The notes under the pieces: generated by a model
Database searches by the model: none
What the model saw: only the letters and a program-made list of their open reading frames with translations
What the model was told of the DNA's origin: nothing
Part shown: positions 1-7,524 of the stretch, piece after piece
How the letters are laid out: each line of letters begins with the position of its first letter
Position numbering within the stretch: the first letter of the stretch is position 1
Translations under genes and position numbers: made by a program
Assembly (NCBI GenBank): GCA_964592115.1
Contig: CAZQCP010000068.1
Coordinates: 1-15,347 of the forward strand
DNA length: 15,347 nucleotides
Source: Sva-07 sp964592115
GTDB taxonomy: Bacteria > Actinomycetota > Acidimicrobiia > Acidimicrobiales > Ilumatobacteraceae
Direction of reading: 5' to 3'

Positions 1-1
1 C

Positions 2-1921
2 GGAGCCGATGAAGCCGCCGTCGCCGCGTGTGCCTCGATCTTCGCCGATGTGTCGCTCGAGCGGCTCCCTGTGCTCGCCAACCTCGCCGATCTACCGGGA
101 CGGGCAACCGAGAACGCCTTCGACCACCTCGTGCGTGCCCGAATCCTCGTCACGCACGATCGCACCTTCCGGTTCGCCCATCGGATCGTGCGCGACTCGC
201 TCTACGACAACCTCGGTCCCAGCCACCGGCGACGCCTCCACGACCTCGCTGCCAAGTTGTTGACCGAGTCCGGCCAGGAAGGTCAGGCCGACATCACCGA
301 GATCGCCGCGCACGCGCGTGCCGGCGCGATCGTCCCCGACCCGGCCACAGCCGCTCTGCTCGTCGCCGCGGGTGACACGGTGGCCCGCCTCGCGCCACGA
401 TCGGCTGTGCGGTGGTATCGCGATGCGTTGGACGTGACACCCGAGGGCGATCCTTTGCTGGGACGCGTGCAACTGAAGCTGAGTCGCGTGCTCGGGCTCT
501 CCTCCTGCTACGGGGATGCAGCCGACCTGGCATTGGCCGCGAGAGCCTCCCTTCCAGACGGCGCCGAACGGACGCGCGCGACGGAGCTGGCGATCAACGC
601 GTTGAGGGCGGCACGGCGTGTCGACGAATCGGTCGGTCTCATCGACGCCGTCCTCGACGATCCGGCTTCCCGCTCGGGCCGCCTCGCCGTGCAACGCGCC
701 CAACTCGCGATCTGGCAGGAACACCTTCCCGCTGCGCGACGATGGATGGAGGTCGCCGAGGAGATCGGCATCGACGAGCACAGCCGCGCGCTCGCGAGCG
801 CGGTGGCGATGCACCTCGACGTCGCCGCCGGCCGCTACCAGCAAGCTGCCCGCGTCGCCGACCATCTCCGATCCTTCGACGACGTCCTTCCCGCCGAACG
901 CTCGAACGTGCGGATGTCGTTGATGATCCATGCCGCCTACAACGACGACCCGCAACTCGCGCTCGACGATCTTCAGCCCCTCGCGAGCGCTGAGGTGATG
1001 CCCGAGCTCCACCTCGGCGTCGCCGCCTGGGCCCTCTACCGCCTGGGACGTTGGACCGACGCCACCCGAATCGCCGGCGAGTCGATCCAAGTGTCGGCTG
1101 CCAACGACCAGCTGGCCAACATCTTCGCGCTCGGCGCGCTCATCGCCATCAAGGCTGAGCGCGCCGAGTACGACGACCTTCAAGACCTCATCGACCAGAC
1201 ACGCGGCACTGCACATAATCGTGCGATGGCGGACTGGGCGATCGCGCTCGCCGCGGCCAACCGCGGCGACCTGGGCTCGGCGTTCGACGTGCTCGTGGAC
1301 GCCGAGGCGAGGAATCGAACCATCGGGCGGATCAACGCCCTGCCGAGCCTCTTGTCGCTCCACGCACGACTGGCGCTCGCAGCAGGTGATCAGCCTCGCG
1401 CACAGGCGGTGAACGGCGTCCTGCAGACGCTCCCGCTCGACGGCCGTGGCATCGCCGCGACGGCTGACACGCTGATCGCCAACGCGCTCGTGAACCAAGA
1501 CCGAGCATCAGCCGCTGCTGCACGGGCGCATGCCGAACGATACGGGTTGGCCGTCGAGGCCGCGACCGCCGCGGGTGTGCTCGGAGCGATCGACGACGAC
1601 GTCGACCTCCTCCTGCAGGCCCACAAGGCGCTGGGAGTTCTCGGGGCAACGGTGCGCCAGCGCGCCGTCACCCAACAGCTCCGCCGCCTCGGCAAGCGGG
1701 TCAGCAGCGGACCACGCGCGGCAGGTGAGTTGACCTCGACGGAGAACGAGATCGCCGGTCTGGTCGGGCTCGGCCACACGAACCGCCAGATCGCCAGTGC
1801 GACCGGCCTGACCGTCAAGACGGTGGAGACCTACATGTCGAGACTGTTCGCCAAGACTGGCTGCCGATCTCGCGTCGAGCTTGCGGTCGCGGTGACCACC
1901 GGGAGGATCACGATCGAGTGA
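2..1921 (+). CDS. LuxR-type large transcriptional regulator (LAL-like), 5' partial
   Basis: The reading frame is open to the left edge, so the gene starts upstream; 639 residues remain. The C-terminus carries a LuxR/GerE helix-turn-helix: 'LTSTENEIAGLV' followed by 'TNRQIASATGLTVKTVETYM', in roughly the last 65 residues. Before it lies a long Ala/Leu/Asp-rich helical region with TPR-like character. Near the start, the stretch containing 'RFAHRIVRDSLYDNL' resembles the segment after the ATPase core in LAL (MalT-like, AAA/STAND) regulators, where such a FxHxxxRxxxY motif is typical. The Walker A/B ATPase part is therefore expected upstream of the window. Such proteins are cytoplasmic ATP-dependent activators that bind DNA through the HTH; the inducer and targets cannot be deduced. 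It ends 32 bp before the convergent DUF1254 gene. The LuxR call is firm and the LAL subclass is likely. Confidence 0.88.
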   Translation, partial: GADEAAVAACASIFADVSLERLPVLANLADLPGRATENAFDHLVRARILVTHDRTFRFAHRIVRDSLYDNLGPSHRRRLHDLAAKLLTESGQEGQADITEIAAHARAGAIVPDPATAALLVAAGDTVARLAPRSAVRWYRDALDVTPEGDPLLGRVQLKLSRVLGLSSCYGDAADLALAARASLPDGAERTRATELAINALRAARRVDESVGLIDAVLDDPASRSGRLAVQRAQLAIWQEHLPAARRWMEVAEEIGIDEHSRALASAVAMHLDVAAGRYQQAARVADHLRSFDDVLPAERSNVRMSLMIHAAYNDDPQLALDDLQPLASAEVMPELHLGVAAWALYRLGRWTDATRIAGESIQVSAANDQLANIFALGALIAIKAERAEYDDLQDLIDQTRGTAHNRAMADWAIALAAANRGDLGSAFDVLVDAEARNRTIGRINALPSLLSLHARLALAAGDQPRAQAVNGVLQTLPLDGRGIAATADTLIANALVNQDRASAAAARAHAERYGLAVEAATAAGVLGAIDDDVDLLLQAHKALGVLGATVRQRAVTQQLRRLGKRVSSGPRAAGELTSTENEIAGLVGLGHTNRQIASATGLTVKTVETYMSRLFAKTGCRSRVELAVAVTTGRITIE

Positions 1922-1953
1922 TCGAAGTCGAAGGGACGGGACGTGCCCGCTGA

Positions 1954-3324
1954 TCAGTCGATGCGGCTGATGCCAGGGATCTCGTAGGTGGCGTCGAGGA
2001 TGGCCTGGCCCGGCGCGTAGATGCGCAGGATGGGTCGGAAGGCGTCGGCGGGCGTCGGGAGCCAGTTGGCGCGGGCGGCAGGATCGGAGGGTTCCTCGTG
2101 CTGCAGGTGCAACGTGAGCGAACCGTCGGCGGTGTAGTGGAGTCCGGGCGTGCGGTCGCCGATCGAGTAGCGGTCGATGGCGTTGGCGACCATGTAGTAC
2201 TCGGGCAAGTCGTACATCGTGACCGACCAGAACGCGTCGCACGGCGGCGGTGTCGGGAAGGTGAGGGTGTAGCGGTGGTCGCCGTGCAGGGCGTTGCCGT
2301 CGAGGTCTTCGTAGGTGAGGAAGTAGGCGGCCTCGTAGCCGTGGTTCCCCCACAGCCCGCCGAGCGCGGCGATGGCCCTGGTGATGGTGGCGCGTCGCGG
2401 GTCGTCGATCTTCCAGTCAGGGCTGTCGATCGTGCCGAGCTCGAAGTAGTCGGTGTTGTAGTCGAACGTGTGCAAGGCGGTCGTCCAGCCGTTGTGCTTC
2501 GGTGCGGTGCCGGCACGCAGGATGTCGACCAGTTGCTGATGGCCAGCCGCGGCGCCGGCGACCAGCGCGCCGCGGAGGTCGCCGGGCGGGTCGACATACG
2601 GAGAGGTGTCGTCGAGGATGCCGAGCGGGCGGAACGACTCGAGCTGCACCTGGATGGTCGGTGACGGCGGGCATGCCCTTGCCCAGACCCGCAGCTTCTC
2701 GAAGAACAGCAGATCGCCGCCGACGCCTGGATCGGGCACCGGGAGCCCGTCGCCGAGTGATTGATCAGGGTTGAGCGGCTCGAGGACGAGTTGATCCTGC
2801 AGGGCCGCGATGGCTGACAGATCCTCGGGGCCGTCACATCCCCAGCGGCCGACGATCGAGGCGATCGGCGTGGGCAGCGCGATGCGGGTGGCCCCATCGG
2901 GGACGATCCCGGTCCAGCCCGGTGGGGTGAGCAGGTAGGTGCCGGCGCCGGTTCCGGTGGCGCGCATGCCGATGTACGCGAAGTTGTTCGTCCAGGCATC
3001 GACGAACTGGAACACGTCGTAGCGGGTGCCGCTGTCGGGCACGTGGAGCAGTTGCGGACCGCCCGAGACGTCGAGTGAGCCCATCGAATACAGGGTGTCG
3101 TTGTTCAGTGACACGAAGTGATCGTCGGGTCCGGACAGGGCGCGGGCGTGCGAGAACGAGTTGAACGGGGCCGCTGGGTTGGAGCCGATCCCGGTCGTCA
3201 CGTACCGCTGTACCTGCTCCAGGTCGAACACGAGGGGGAAGCCGACCACGTAGGCGGCGGCCGCCAGCTCAGCCAGGTCGCCATCACCGTGAACCGGACT
3301 CTGCTTGCCTGTCCCAGTCGCCAT
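1954..3324 (-). CDS. DUF1254/DUF1214 domain protein
   Basis: The 456-residue product has both halves of this family. The N-terminal DUF1254 part includes 'NNDTLYSMGSLDVSGGP', 'VDAWTNNFAYIGMRATGTGA' and 'PPGWTG'. The C-terminal DUF1214 part starts near residue 365 with 'FWSVTMYDLPEYYMV' and contains 'RTPGLHYTADGSLTLHLQHE'. No biochemical role is established for the family; a beta-rich fold is expected. I chose the ATG at 3324 because AGGA lies 8 nt upstream. The ATG at 3333 is too close to the same AGG, and extension to 3381 adds residues unlike the family. With this start there is no signal peptide, although many homologues are exported. It converges with the LuxR-type gene and diverges from the ABC exporter. 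The family assignment is secure; the function is unknown. Confidence 0.87.
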   Translation of the reverse strand: MATGTGKQSPVHGDGDLAELAAAAYVVGFPLVFDLEQVQRYVTTGIGSNPAAPFNSFSHARALSGPDDHFVSLNNDTLYSMGSLDVSGGPQLLHVPDSGTRYDVFQFVDAWTNNFAYIGMRATGTGAGTYLLTPPGWTGIVPDGATRIALPTPIASIVGRWGCDGPEDLSAIAALQDQLVLEPLNPDQSLGDGLPVPDPGVGGDLLFFEKLRVWARACPPSPTIQVQLESFRPLGILDDTSPYVDPPGDLRGALVAGAAAGHQQLVDILRAGTAPKHNGWTTALHTFDYNTDYFELGTIDSPDWKIDDPRRATITRAIAALGGLWGNHGYEAAYFLTYEDLDGNALHGDHRYTLTFPTPPPCDAFWSVTMYDLPEYYMVANAIDRYSIGDRTPGLHYTADGSLTLHLQHEEPSDPAARANWLPTPADAFRPILRIYAPGQAILDATYEIPGISRID

Positions 3325-3695
3325 CGGCCACATCCTGACCCGCGATGGCAGCCAGCTGGAAGTCAGGATTCCCTGATGCAACCGAGGCGATCGGAACCCG
3401 GGAGGGTCACCAACTCAGCCGCTCGCCCGTGACACGATTGGGTTGATGCGCTCGCTCGCCCAGGTGGATGTCGGAGACCTCCTGGCCGACAGCCCGCATC
3501 ACTTCCGTACTCCACATCTGGCATCAGCCCGAAGAAGGCACGTCAGCGGCATCCGCGGCGATCGAAGCCGCGCTCTCCACGCTCGAGGCCGACGGCCGTG
3601 ACGCCACGGTCGTGACGCCGCCGCCCGAGAGCCCGCTCACTCCCCCAGCACCGATCTGAACGATCGAGGCGGACCACCCCTTACGACAGGAAGCC
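3325..3695. other. Divergent intergenic region, mostly unexplained
   Basis: This 371-bp interval separates the divergent DUF1254 and ABC-exporter genes and should hold both promoters. No strong paired -35/-10 boxes stand out. The only coding candidate is a 63-codon ORF (listed separately). An ACCACCC heptamer at 3673-3679 lies 16 nt before the ABC start, but it lacks the GGGTGGT partner arm seen elsewhere in the window. Confidence 0.5.
3468..3659 (+). CDS. Candidate small ORF, hypothetical
   Basis: This 63-codon ORF ends 36 nt before the ABC exporter and could be co-transcribed with it. Third positions are mostly G or C, like neighbouring genes, which mildly favours coding. Against it, AGG sits only 3 nt before the ATG (poor spacing), the product is Ala/Pro/Thr-rich with no recognisable motif, and a different frame offers another short ORF from an ATG at 3446. 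The middle of the product ('AASAAIEAALSTLEADGRDA') could form a helix, while the end is Pro-rich. It may be a small protein, a gene remnant or chance. Confidence 0.22.
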   Translation: MSETSWPTARITSVLHIWHQPEEGTSAASAAIEAALSTLEADGRDATVVTPPPESPLTPPAPI

Positions 3696-5492
3696 ATGCC
3701 CCTCATCCCCCCGGACGCACCACTGCGCCGACTGCTGCACCACGCGCGAGACCACCGCGGTCGAGTTCTGCTCGCCGCCACGATGTCGACGATCAACAAG
3801 GTGTGCGACGTCGTGCCCGAGTTGCTCATCGGCGTCGCCATCGACGTCGTCGTGCGTGGTGACTCGTCGTTCCTCGCTGCTCTCTTCGGCATCACCGATC
3901 GCTTCGAGCAGCTGCTGTTGCTCGCCGGGCTGAACATCGTCGCCTGGCTCCTCGAGTCACTCACCGACTACGTCGCCCACGTGCTGTGGCGCAACCTCGC
4001 CCAGACGGTTCAACACGACCTGCGGCTGGCGACCTACCGACATGTGCAAAACCTCGAGGTGGCATGGTTCGAAGACACCACCAGCGGTGGACTGCTCGCC
4101 GTCTTGAACGACGACATCAACCAGCTCGAACGGTTCCTCGACCACGGCCCGGACGACATCTTGCAGACGTTCTGGAACGTCGTGCTCGTCGGGATCGTGT
4201 TCCTCGTCGCCTCACCGTCGCTGTGGCTCTTGTCGTTCGTGCCGATCCCGATCATCGTCGTCGGGTCGGTCCGCTATCAACGGCGGCTCGAACCGCTCTA
4301 CGACGTCGTGCGTGAACGGGTCGCCGACCTGTCGTCGCTGCTGTCGGGCAACCTCGGCGGCATCACCACCATCAAAGCGTTCACAGCCGAAGAACAAGAG
4401 GCGGAACGTCTCGAGACCGTGTCGCTGGCCTACGTCGACGCCAACCGCCACGCGATCCGCTACTCGTCGGCGTTCATCCCGCTGATCCGCCTCGTCATCC
4501 TCGCCGGGTTCACCAGCACACTGATCGTCGGCGGGCGCATGGTGATCGACGGCTCACTCGAAGTCGGCGTCTACTCGGTGCTCGTGTACATGACTCAACG
4601 GCTGCTCTGGCCACTCACCGCGCTCGGCGAGACGCTCGACCTCTACCAGCGTTCGATGGCCTCGATCCGCCGGATCACCGACCTGTTGGAGACCAAGCCC
4701 GTACTCGTTCCCGGACCGGCGTCCCTCGCCGAGCCCGTGCGCGGCGATGTCGAGTTCCGCGACGTGCACTTCGGATACGCAGACGGCGCCGACGTGCTGG
4801 CGGGCATCAGCCTGCGCATCCCTGCCGGAGAGACCCACGCCGTCGTCGGCGCCACCGGCGCCGGCAAGTCGACACTGGCACGCTTGATCTTGCGACTGCA
4901 CGACACGCGCAGCGGCACGGTTGCGATCGACGGCACGAACGTGCGCGACCTGTCGCTCGTGTCGCTGCGGCGTGCGATCGGCTACGTCAGCCAGGACGTC
5001 TTCCTCTTCCAGGGCACCGTCCGCGACAACATCCGCTTCGGCTCGCCGGACGCCGCGGACGACGAGGTCGAGCGCGCCGCCGCACTCGCCGAAGCGCACG
5101 AGTTCATCGAGCAGTTCCCGAACGGCTACGACACGATCGTCGGCGAGCGTGGCCAGAAGCTGTCCGGCGGGCAGCGCCAGCGGCTGTCGATCGCTCGCGC
5201 CATCCTGCGCGACCCGGCGATCCTGATCCTCGACGAGGCCACCTCGGCCGTCGACAACGAGACCGAGGCCGCGATCCAACGCTCACTCGCCCACGTCGCC
5301 GAGAACCGGACCGCTCTCGTCATCGCGCATCGCCTCTCCACAGTGCGTGATGCCGATCGGATCTGGGTGTTGGAAGCCGGGGAGATCATCGAAGCGGGAA
5401 CGCACGACGAACTCGTGACAGGCAACGGCCTCTACGCCGCGCTGTGGCGGGTGCAGACCGGCACCGCCCACCACGAACAGCCGCTCACCTGA
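3696..5492 (+). CDS. ABC exporter half-transporter (TMD-NBD fusion)
   Basis: The 598-residue protein joins an N-terminal six-helix exporter membrane domain (about residues 20-325) to an ATP-binding domain (about 345-590), the usual size for a homo- or heterodimeric type IV (MsbA/multidrug-like) exporter. All nucleotide-binding motifs are intact: Walker A GATGAGKST at 385-393 (K391), Q-loop Q433 in 'YVSQD', signature LSGGQ at 489-493, Walker B 'ILILDE' with D513 and E514, D-loop SAVD, and H-loop H545 in 'VIAHRLST'. Having both the catalytic Glu and the signature suggests it can work as a homodimer. No partner half-transporter lies beside it. The ATG at 3696 has AGGA 4 nt upstream. The substrate (lipid, drug or peptide) cannot be told from sequence. 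It acts in the cytoplasmic membrane. Confidence 0.93.
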   Translation: MPLIPPDAPLRRLLHHARDHRGRVLLAATMSTINKVCDVVPELLIGVAIDVVVRGDSSFLAALFGITDRFEQLLLLAGLNIVAWLLESLTDYVAHVLWRNLAQTVQHDLRLATYRHVQNLEVAWFEDTTSGGLLAVLNDDINQLERFLDHGPDDILQTFWNVVLVGIVFLVASPSLWLLSFVPIPIIVVGSVRYQRRLEPLYDVVRERVADLSSLLSGNLGGITTIKAFTAEEQEAERLETVSLAYVDANRHAIRYSSAFIPLIRLVILAGFTSTLIVGGRMVIDGSLEVGVYSVLVYMTQRLLWPLTALGETLDLYQRSMASIRRITDLLETKPVLVPGPASLAEPVRGDVEFRDVHFGYADGADVLAGISLRIPAGETHAVVGATGAGKSTLARLILRLHDTRSGTVAIDGTNVRDLSLVSLRRAIGYVSQDVFLFQGTVRDNIRFGSPDAADDEVERAAALAEAHEFIEQFPNGYDTIVGERGQKLSGGQRQRLSIARAILRDPAILILDEATSAVDNETEAAIQRSLAHVAENRTALVIAHRLSTVRDADRIWVLEAGEIIEAGTHDELVTGNGLYAALWRVQTGTAHHEQPLT

Positions 5493-5519
5493 GCGTCGAG
5501 CTTCTAAATTCAAATCTGA

Positions 5520-5549
5520 TTGACGAAACAGGAGGAGGGTGTCTATTAT
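5520..5549 (+). promoter_or_regulatory. Sigma-70 type promoter in an AT-rich island
   Basis: TTGACG at 5520-5525 (-35) and TATTAT at 5544-5549 (-10) are separated by 18 nt, close to the housekeeping consensus. A start site near 5556 would leave a leader of about 23 nt before the ATG at 5579. Bases 5501-5580 are only 27/80 G+C, against about two thirds for the window. TTCTAAA (5502-5508) and its complement TTTAGAA (5563-5569) flank the promoter. TCAA/TTGA half-sites (5510-5513 and 5520-5523) overlap the -35 box; either pair could be an operator. Confidence 0.72.
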
Positions 5550-5578
5550 TGCAATTACTACTTTTAGAAAGGAACATG

Positions 5579-6034
5579 ATGAACACATCCCTCCTCCACC
5601 CACCTGTGACTGGGGCTCACGCTCGGAGCCGAATCGGTGATCCGCGGTTCCAAGCGTTCGCCCTCCTCCGCGCCGCCTTCACCGTCGCCCCGATCCTGTT
5701 CGGCCTCGACAAGTTCCTCGACTGGCTCGTCGACTGGCAGGTCTACCTCGCCCCGGAGATCGACGATCTGGTCCCCGGCAACGCCCACCAAGCGATGCTC
5801 GCCATCGGAGTCATCGAGATCGTCGCCGGCCTCGTCGTCGCCGTCAGGCCGAAGTGGGGTGGCTACCTCGTTGCTGGATGGCTCGGCGGGATCATCGTCA
5901 ACCTGCTCGTGCTCGGCGACTACTACGACGTGGCACTGCGCGATTTCGGGCTCCTCCTCGCCGCGGTGGCCCTCGCCCGACTGGCTACCGCTGAGGAGCA
6001 CACCGCCAGAACCGTCGACACCAGCATCCGGTGA
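5579..6034 (+). CDS. DoxX-like small integral membrane protein
   Basis: The 151-residue protein has about four hydrophobic helices: around 'AFALLRAAFTVAPILFGLDKF', 'AMLAIGVIEIVAGLVVAV', 'GGYLVAGWLGGIIVNLLVL' and 'DFGLLLAAVALARLA'. The pattern, including FGLxKF after the first helix and GxxExxAGL in the second, resembles DoxX/DUF-type quinol-oxidase-subunit-like membrane proteins. Members of that broad group are linked to redox or stress functions in some bacteria, but no specific reaction can be assigned. Tandem ATGs lie at 5576 and 5579. AAAGGA (5568-5573) is 5 nt from the second and only 2 nt from the first, so 5579 is preferred. It has its own strong AT-rich promoter despite following the ABC exporter by 86 nt, suggesting independent expression. 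Confidence 0.75.
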   Translation: MNTSLLHPPVTGAHARSRIGDPRFQAFALLRAAFTVAPILFGLDKFLDWLVDWQVYLAPEIDDLVPGNAHQAMLAIGVIEIVAGLVVAVRPKWGGYLVAGWLGGIIVNLLVLGDYYDVALRDFGLLLAAVALARLATAEEHTARTVDTSIR

Positions 6035-6170
6035 TCGACATCCCCTGACGTGACGAAGCTCATCGAGACCGTGGAGTTGGCGCCGTCACAGACGCGTACG
6101 CGACCGCACGACTGACGTCTCCGGCCGGAACAACCCACCGGAGCACGAGCCGGCACGCGAGTATCACTCC

Positions 6171-7457
6171 ATGACGGAGGCCACGATCGCCGTGCTCGCG
6201 CTGCTCATGCTCGGCTGGGCAGCTGTCTCGGGCGCGTTGTCGCGCCACGACATCACGGGCCCGTTCGTGTTCGCCCTCGCTGGCTACCTGCTCGCGAACC
6301 CCGATTGGGGACCGTTGGCGGTCGAGGTCGAGGCCACAGCGGTTCACCTCGTGGCCGAAGGCACCTTGGCACTCGTGTTGTTCTCCGACGCCGTCAGAGT
6401 GAACCTCGCTGAGCTCCGGCGCGACCTCGGCATTCCTGCGCGACTGCTCGGTATCGGCCTGGTGCTGTCGGTGGTTCTGGGCGGGCTCTTCGCCGGCTGG
6501 ATCCTCGTCGGGCTTCCATGGGCGCTCGCTGGCTTCATCGGCGCCGCGCTGGCTCCAACTGACGCCGCCCTCAGCGTCGAGGTGATCAACGACGAACGGA
6601 TCCCGCTCCGGATTCGCCGGGTACTCAACGTCGAGAGCGGCCTCAACGATGGCATCGCCACGCCGATCGTTGTGTTCATGCTGGCTGTGGCGGCCAGCCA
6701 ACTCGACATCGTGCACGAGAGCGTGTCGTTCGAGATCGGAGCCGCGCTGCGCGATGTTGCCGGGGGGATCCTCGTCGGCATCGCGGTCGGGATCGGCGCG
6801 GCGGTGGTGATCTCGACCGCGACCCGGCGCGACTGGATCATGACCGGCGGGCGGCGGCTGGCCACACTGGCCACCGCCGTCGCCGCGTTCGCTCTGGCAC
6901 AGGCGCTCGACACCAACGGCTTCCTCGCCGCGTTCGTCGCCGGGATCGCCTTCGGGGCGATGCTCCAGGACAACGTCGTCGACCGCGAGGAAGCAACCGA
7001 GCTGCTGTCGCTCGGCAGCGAGTTCCTGGCGCTCGTCGTCTGGTTCGTGTTCGGCGCCACCCTCGTTCCACTCGCGATCGAAGAGCTCGACGGGCGCGCC
7101 GTGCTCTATGCACTGGCGAGTCTGACCGTCGTCCGCATGGTCCCGGTGACGCTGAGCCTCGTGCGCTCGGGACTCGATCTGCCCAGCGTCGTCTTCATCG
7201 GTTGGTTCGGCCCGCGCGGACTCGCGTCGGTCGTGTTCGCGTTGCTGGCGATCGAGGAGTTGGGAGACACCACGTCGGAAGTGCGACGGGCCGTCTCGAT
7301 CGTCGGGTTGACCGTGCTTCTGAGCGTCGTGCTCCACGGCATCACCGCTCGGCCTGGTGGACGACAGTACGTGCAGCGTGAGCAGATTCGGTCGGGGACG
7401 GGTCCCGCTCCCAGGAGTCGACCGAGACCTCTGTCACCGCGACGCACCCGTCACTGA
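6171..7457 (+). CDS. CPA1-family Na+(K+)/H+ antiporter
   Basis: The 428-residue protein has about 12 hydrophobic segments and the ion-site signatures of cation/proton antiporters. One is 'GAALAPTDAALS' with D131 (residues 124-135). The other is 'NVESGLNDG' at 153-161 with N159-D160, the Asn-Asp pair typical of electroneutral CPA1 (NhaP/NHE-like) exchangers. It would exchange Na+ or K+ for H+ across the cytoplasmic membrane in pH or salt homeostasis. The last ~35 residues are a short Arg/Pro-rich cytoplasmic tail with no TrkA/RCK domain. No Shine-Dalgarno sequence precedes the ATG; GAGTAT lies 6 nt before it, a weak leaderless-type -10. The family is clear; ion preference is not. Confidence 0.9.
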   Translation: MTEATIAVLALLMLGWAAVSGALSRHDITGPFVFALAGYLLANPDWGPLAVEVEATAVHLVAEGTLALVLFSDAVRVNLAELRRDLGIPARLLGIGLVLSVVLGGLFAGWILVGLPWALAGFIGAALAPTDAALSVEVINDERIPLRIRRVLNVESGLNDGIATPIVVFMLAVAASQLDIVHESVSFEIGAALRDVAGGILVGIAVGIGAAVVISTATRRDWIMTGGRRLATLATAVAAFALAQALDTNGFLAAFVAGIAFGAMLQDNVVDREEATELLSLGSEFLALVVWFVFGATLVPLAIEELDGRAVLYALASLTVVRMVPVTLSLVRSGLDLPSVVFIGWFGPRGLASVVFALLAIEELGDTTSEVRRAVSIVGLTVLLSVVLHGITARPGGRQYVQREQIRSGTGPAPRSRPRPLSPRRTRH

Positions 7458-7469
7458 GGCGTGATCGGC

Positions 7470-7519
7470 AACCACCCGCTGACAGATGGTCACTCCCCAC
7501 CCGGCCAGTTCGTACCGTC
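7470..7519 (+). promoter_or_regulatory. Shared promoter block, copy 1 (M20 peptidase)
   Basis: It matches 14787-14836 at 38 of 50 positions without gaps. It contains ACCACCC (7471-7477), a 6-nt spacer and AGATGGT (7484-7490), a degenerate form of the palindrome ACCACCC-N6-GGGTGGT. It then has CCACCCG (7497-7503) and GTTCGTACCGTC (7508-7519). TACCGT at 7513-7518 fits a TANNNT -10 box, exactly 22 nt after the palindrome. It starts 13 nt after the antiporter stop codon. Confidence 0.55.
7513..7518 (+). promoter_or_regulatory. Leaderless-type -10 box for the M20 peptidase
   Basis: TACCGT lies exactly 6 nt before the ATG at 7525, the spacing expected if transcription starts at the A of the start codon. 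No Shine-Dalgarno sequence is present, which supports leaderless translation from 7525 rather than from the ATG at 7486, which lies upstream of this box. Confidence 0.5.
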
Positions 7520-7524
7520 GTTGC

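Noticed and set aside
50..1921. ATG at 50 as the true start of the LuxR-type gene
   Set aside because: The frame is open to base 2 and the residues before the ATG continue smoothly; the family is much longer, so the gene is cut by the window edge.
3673..3679. ACCACCC before the ABC exporter as a fourth member of the palindrome set
   Set aside because: There is no GGGTGGT-like arm after 6 nt and no similarity to the wider promoter block; a lone heptamer is expected by chance in this composition.
5539..5640. Short ORF from the GTG at 5539 after AGGAGG in the AT-rich island
   Set aside because: AGGAGG is only 3 nt from the GTG, the ORF overlaps the DoxX-like gene out of frame, and the segment is better explained as promoter spacer.
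7486..7524. Thirteen extra residues on the M20 peptidase from the ATG at 7486
   Set aside because: No ribosome site was seen for it, and the -10 box at 7513-7518 would lie inside the coding part; the block shared with 14787-14836 looks like promoter, not protein.
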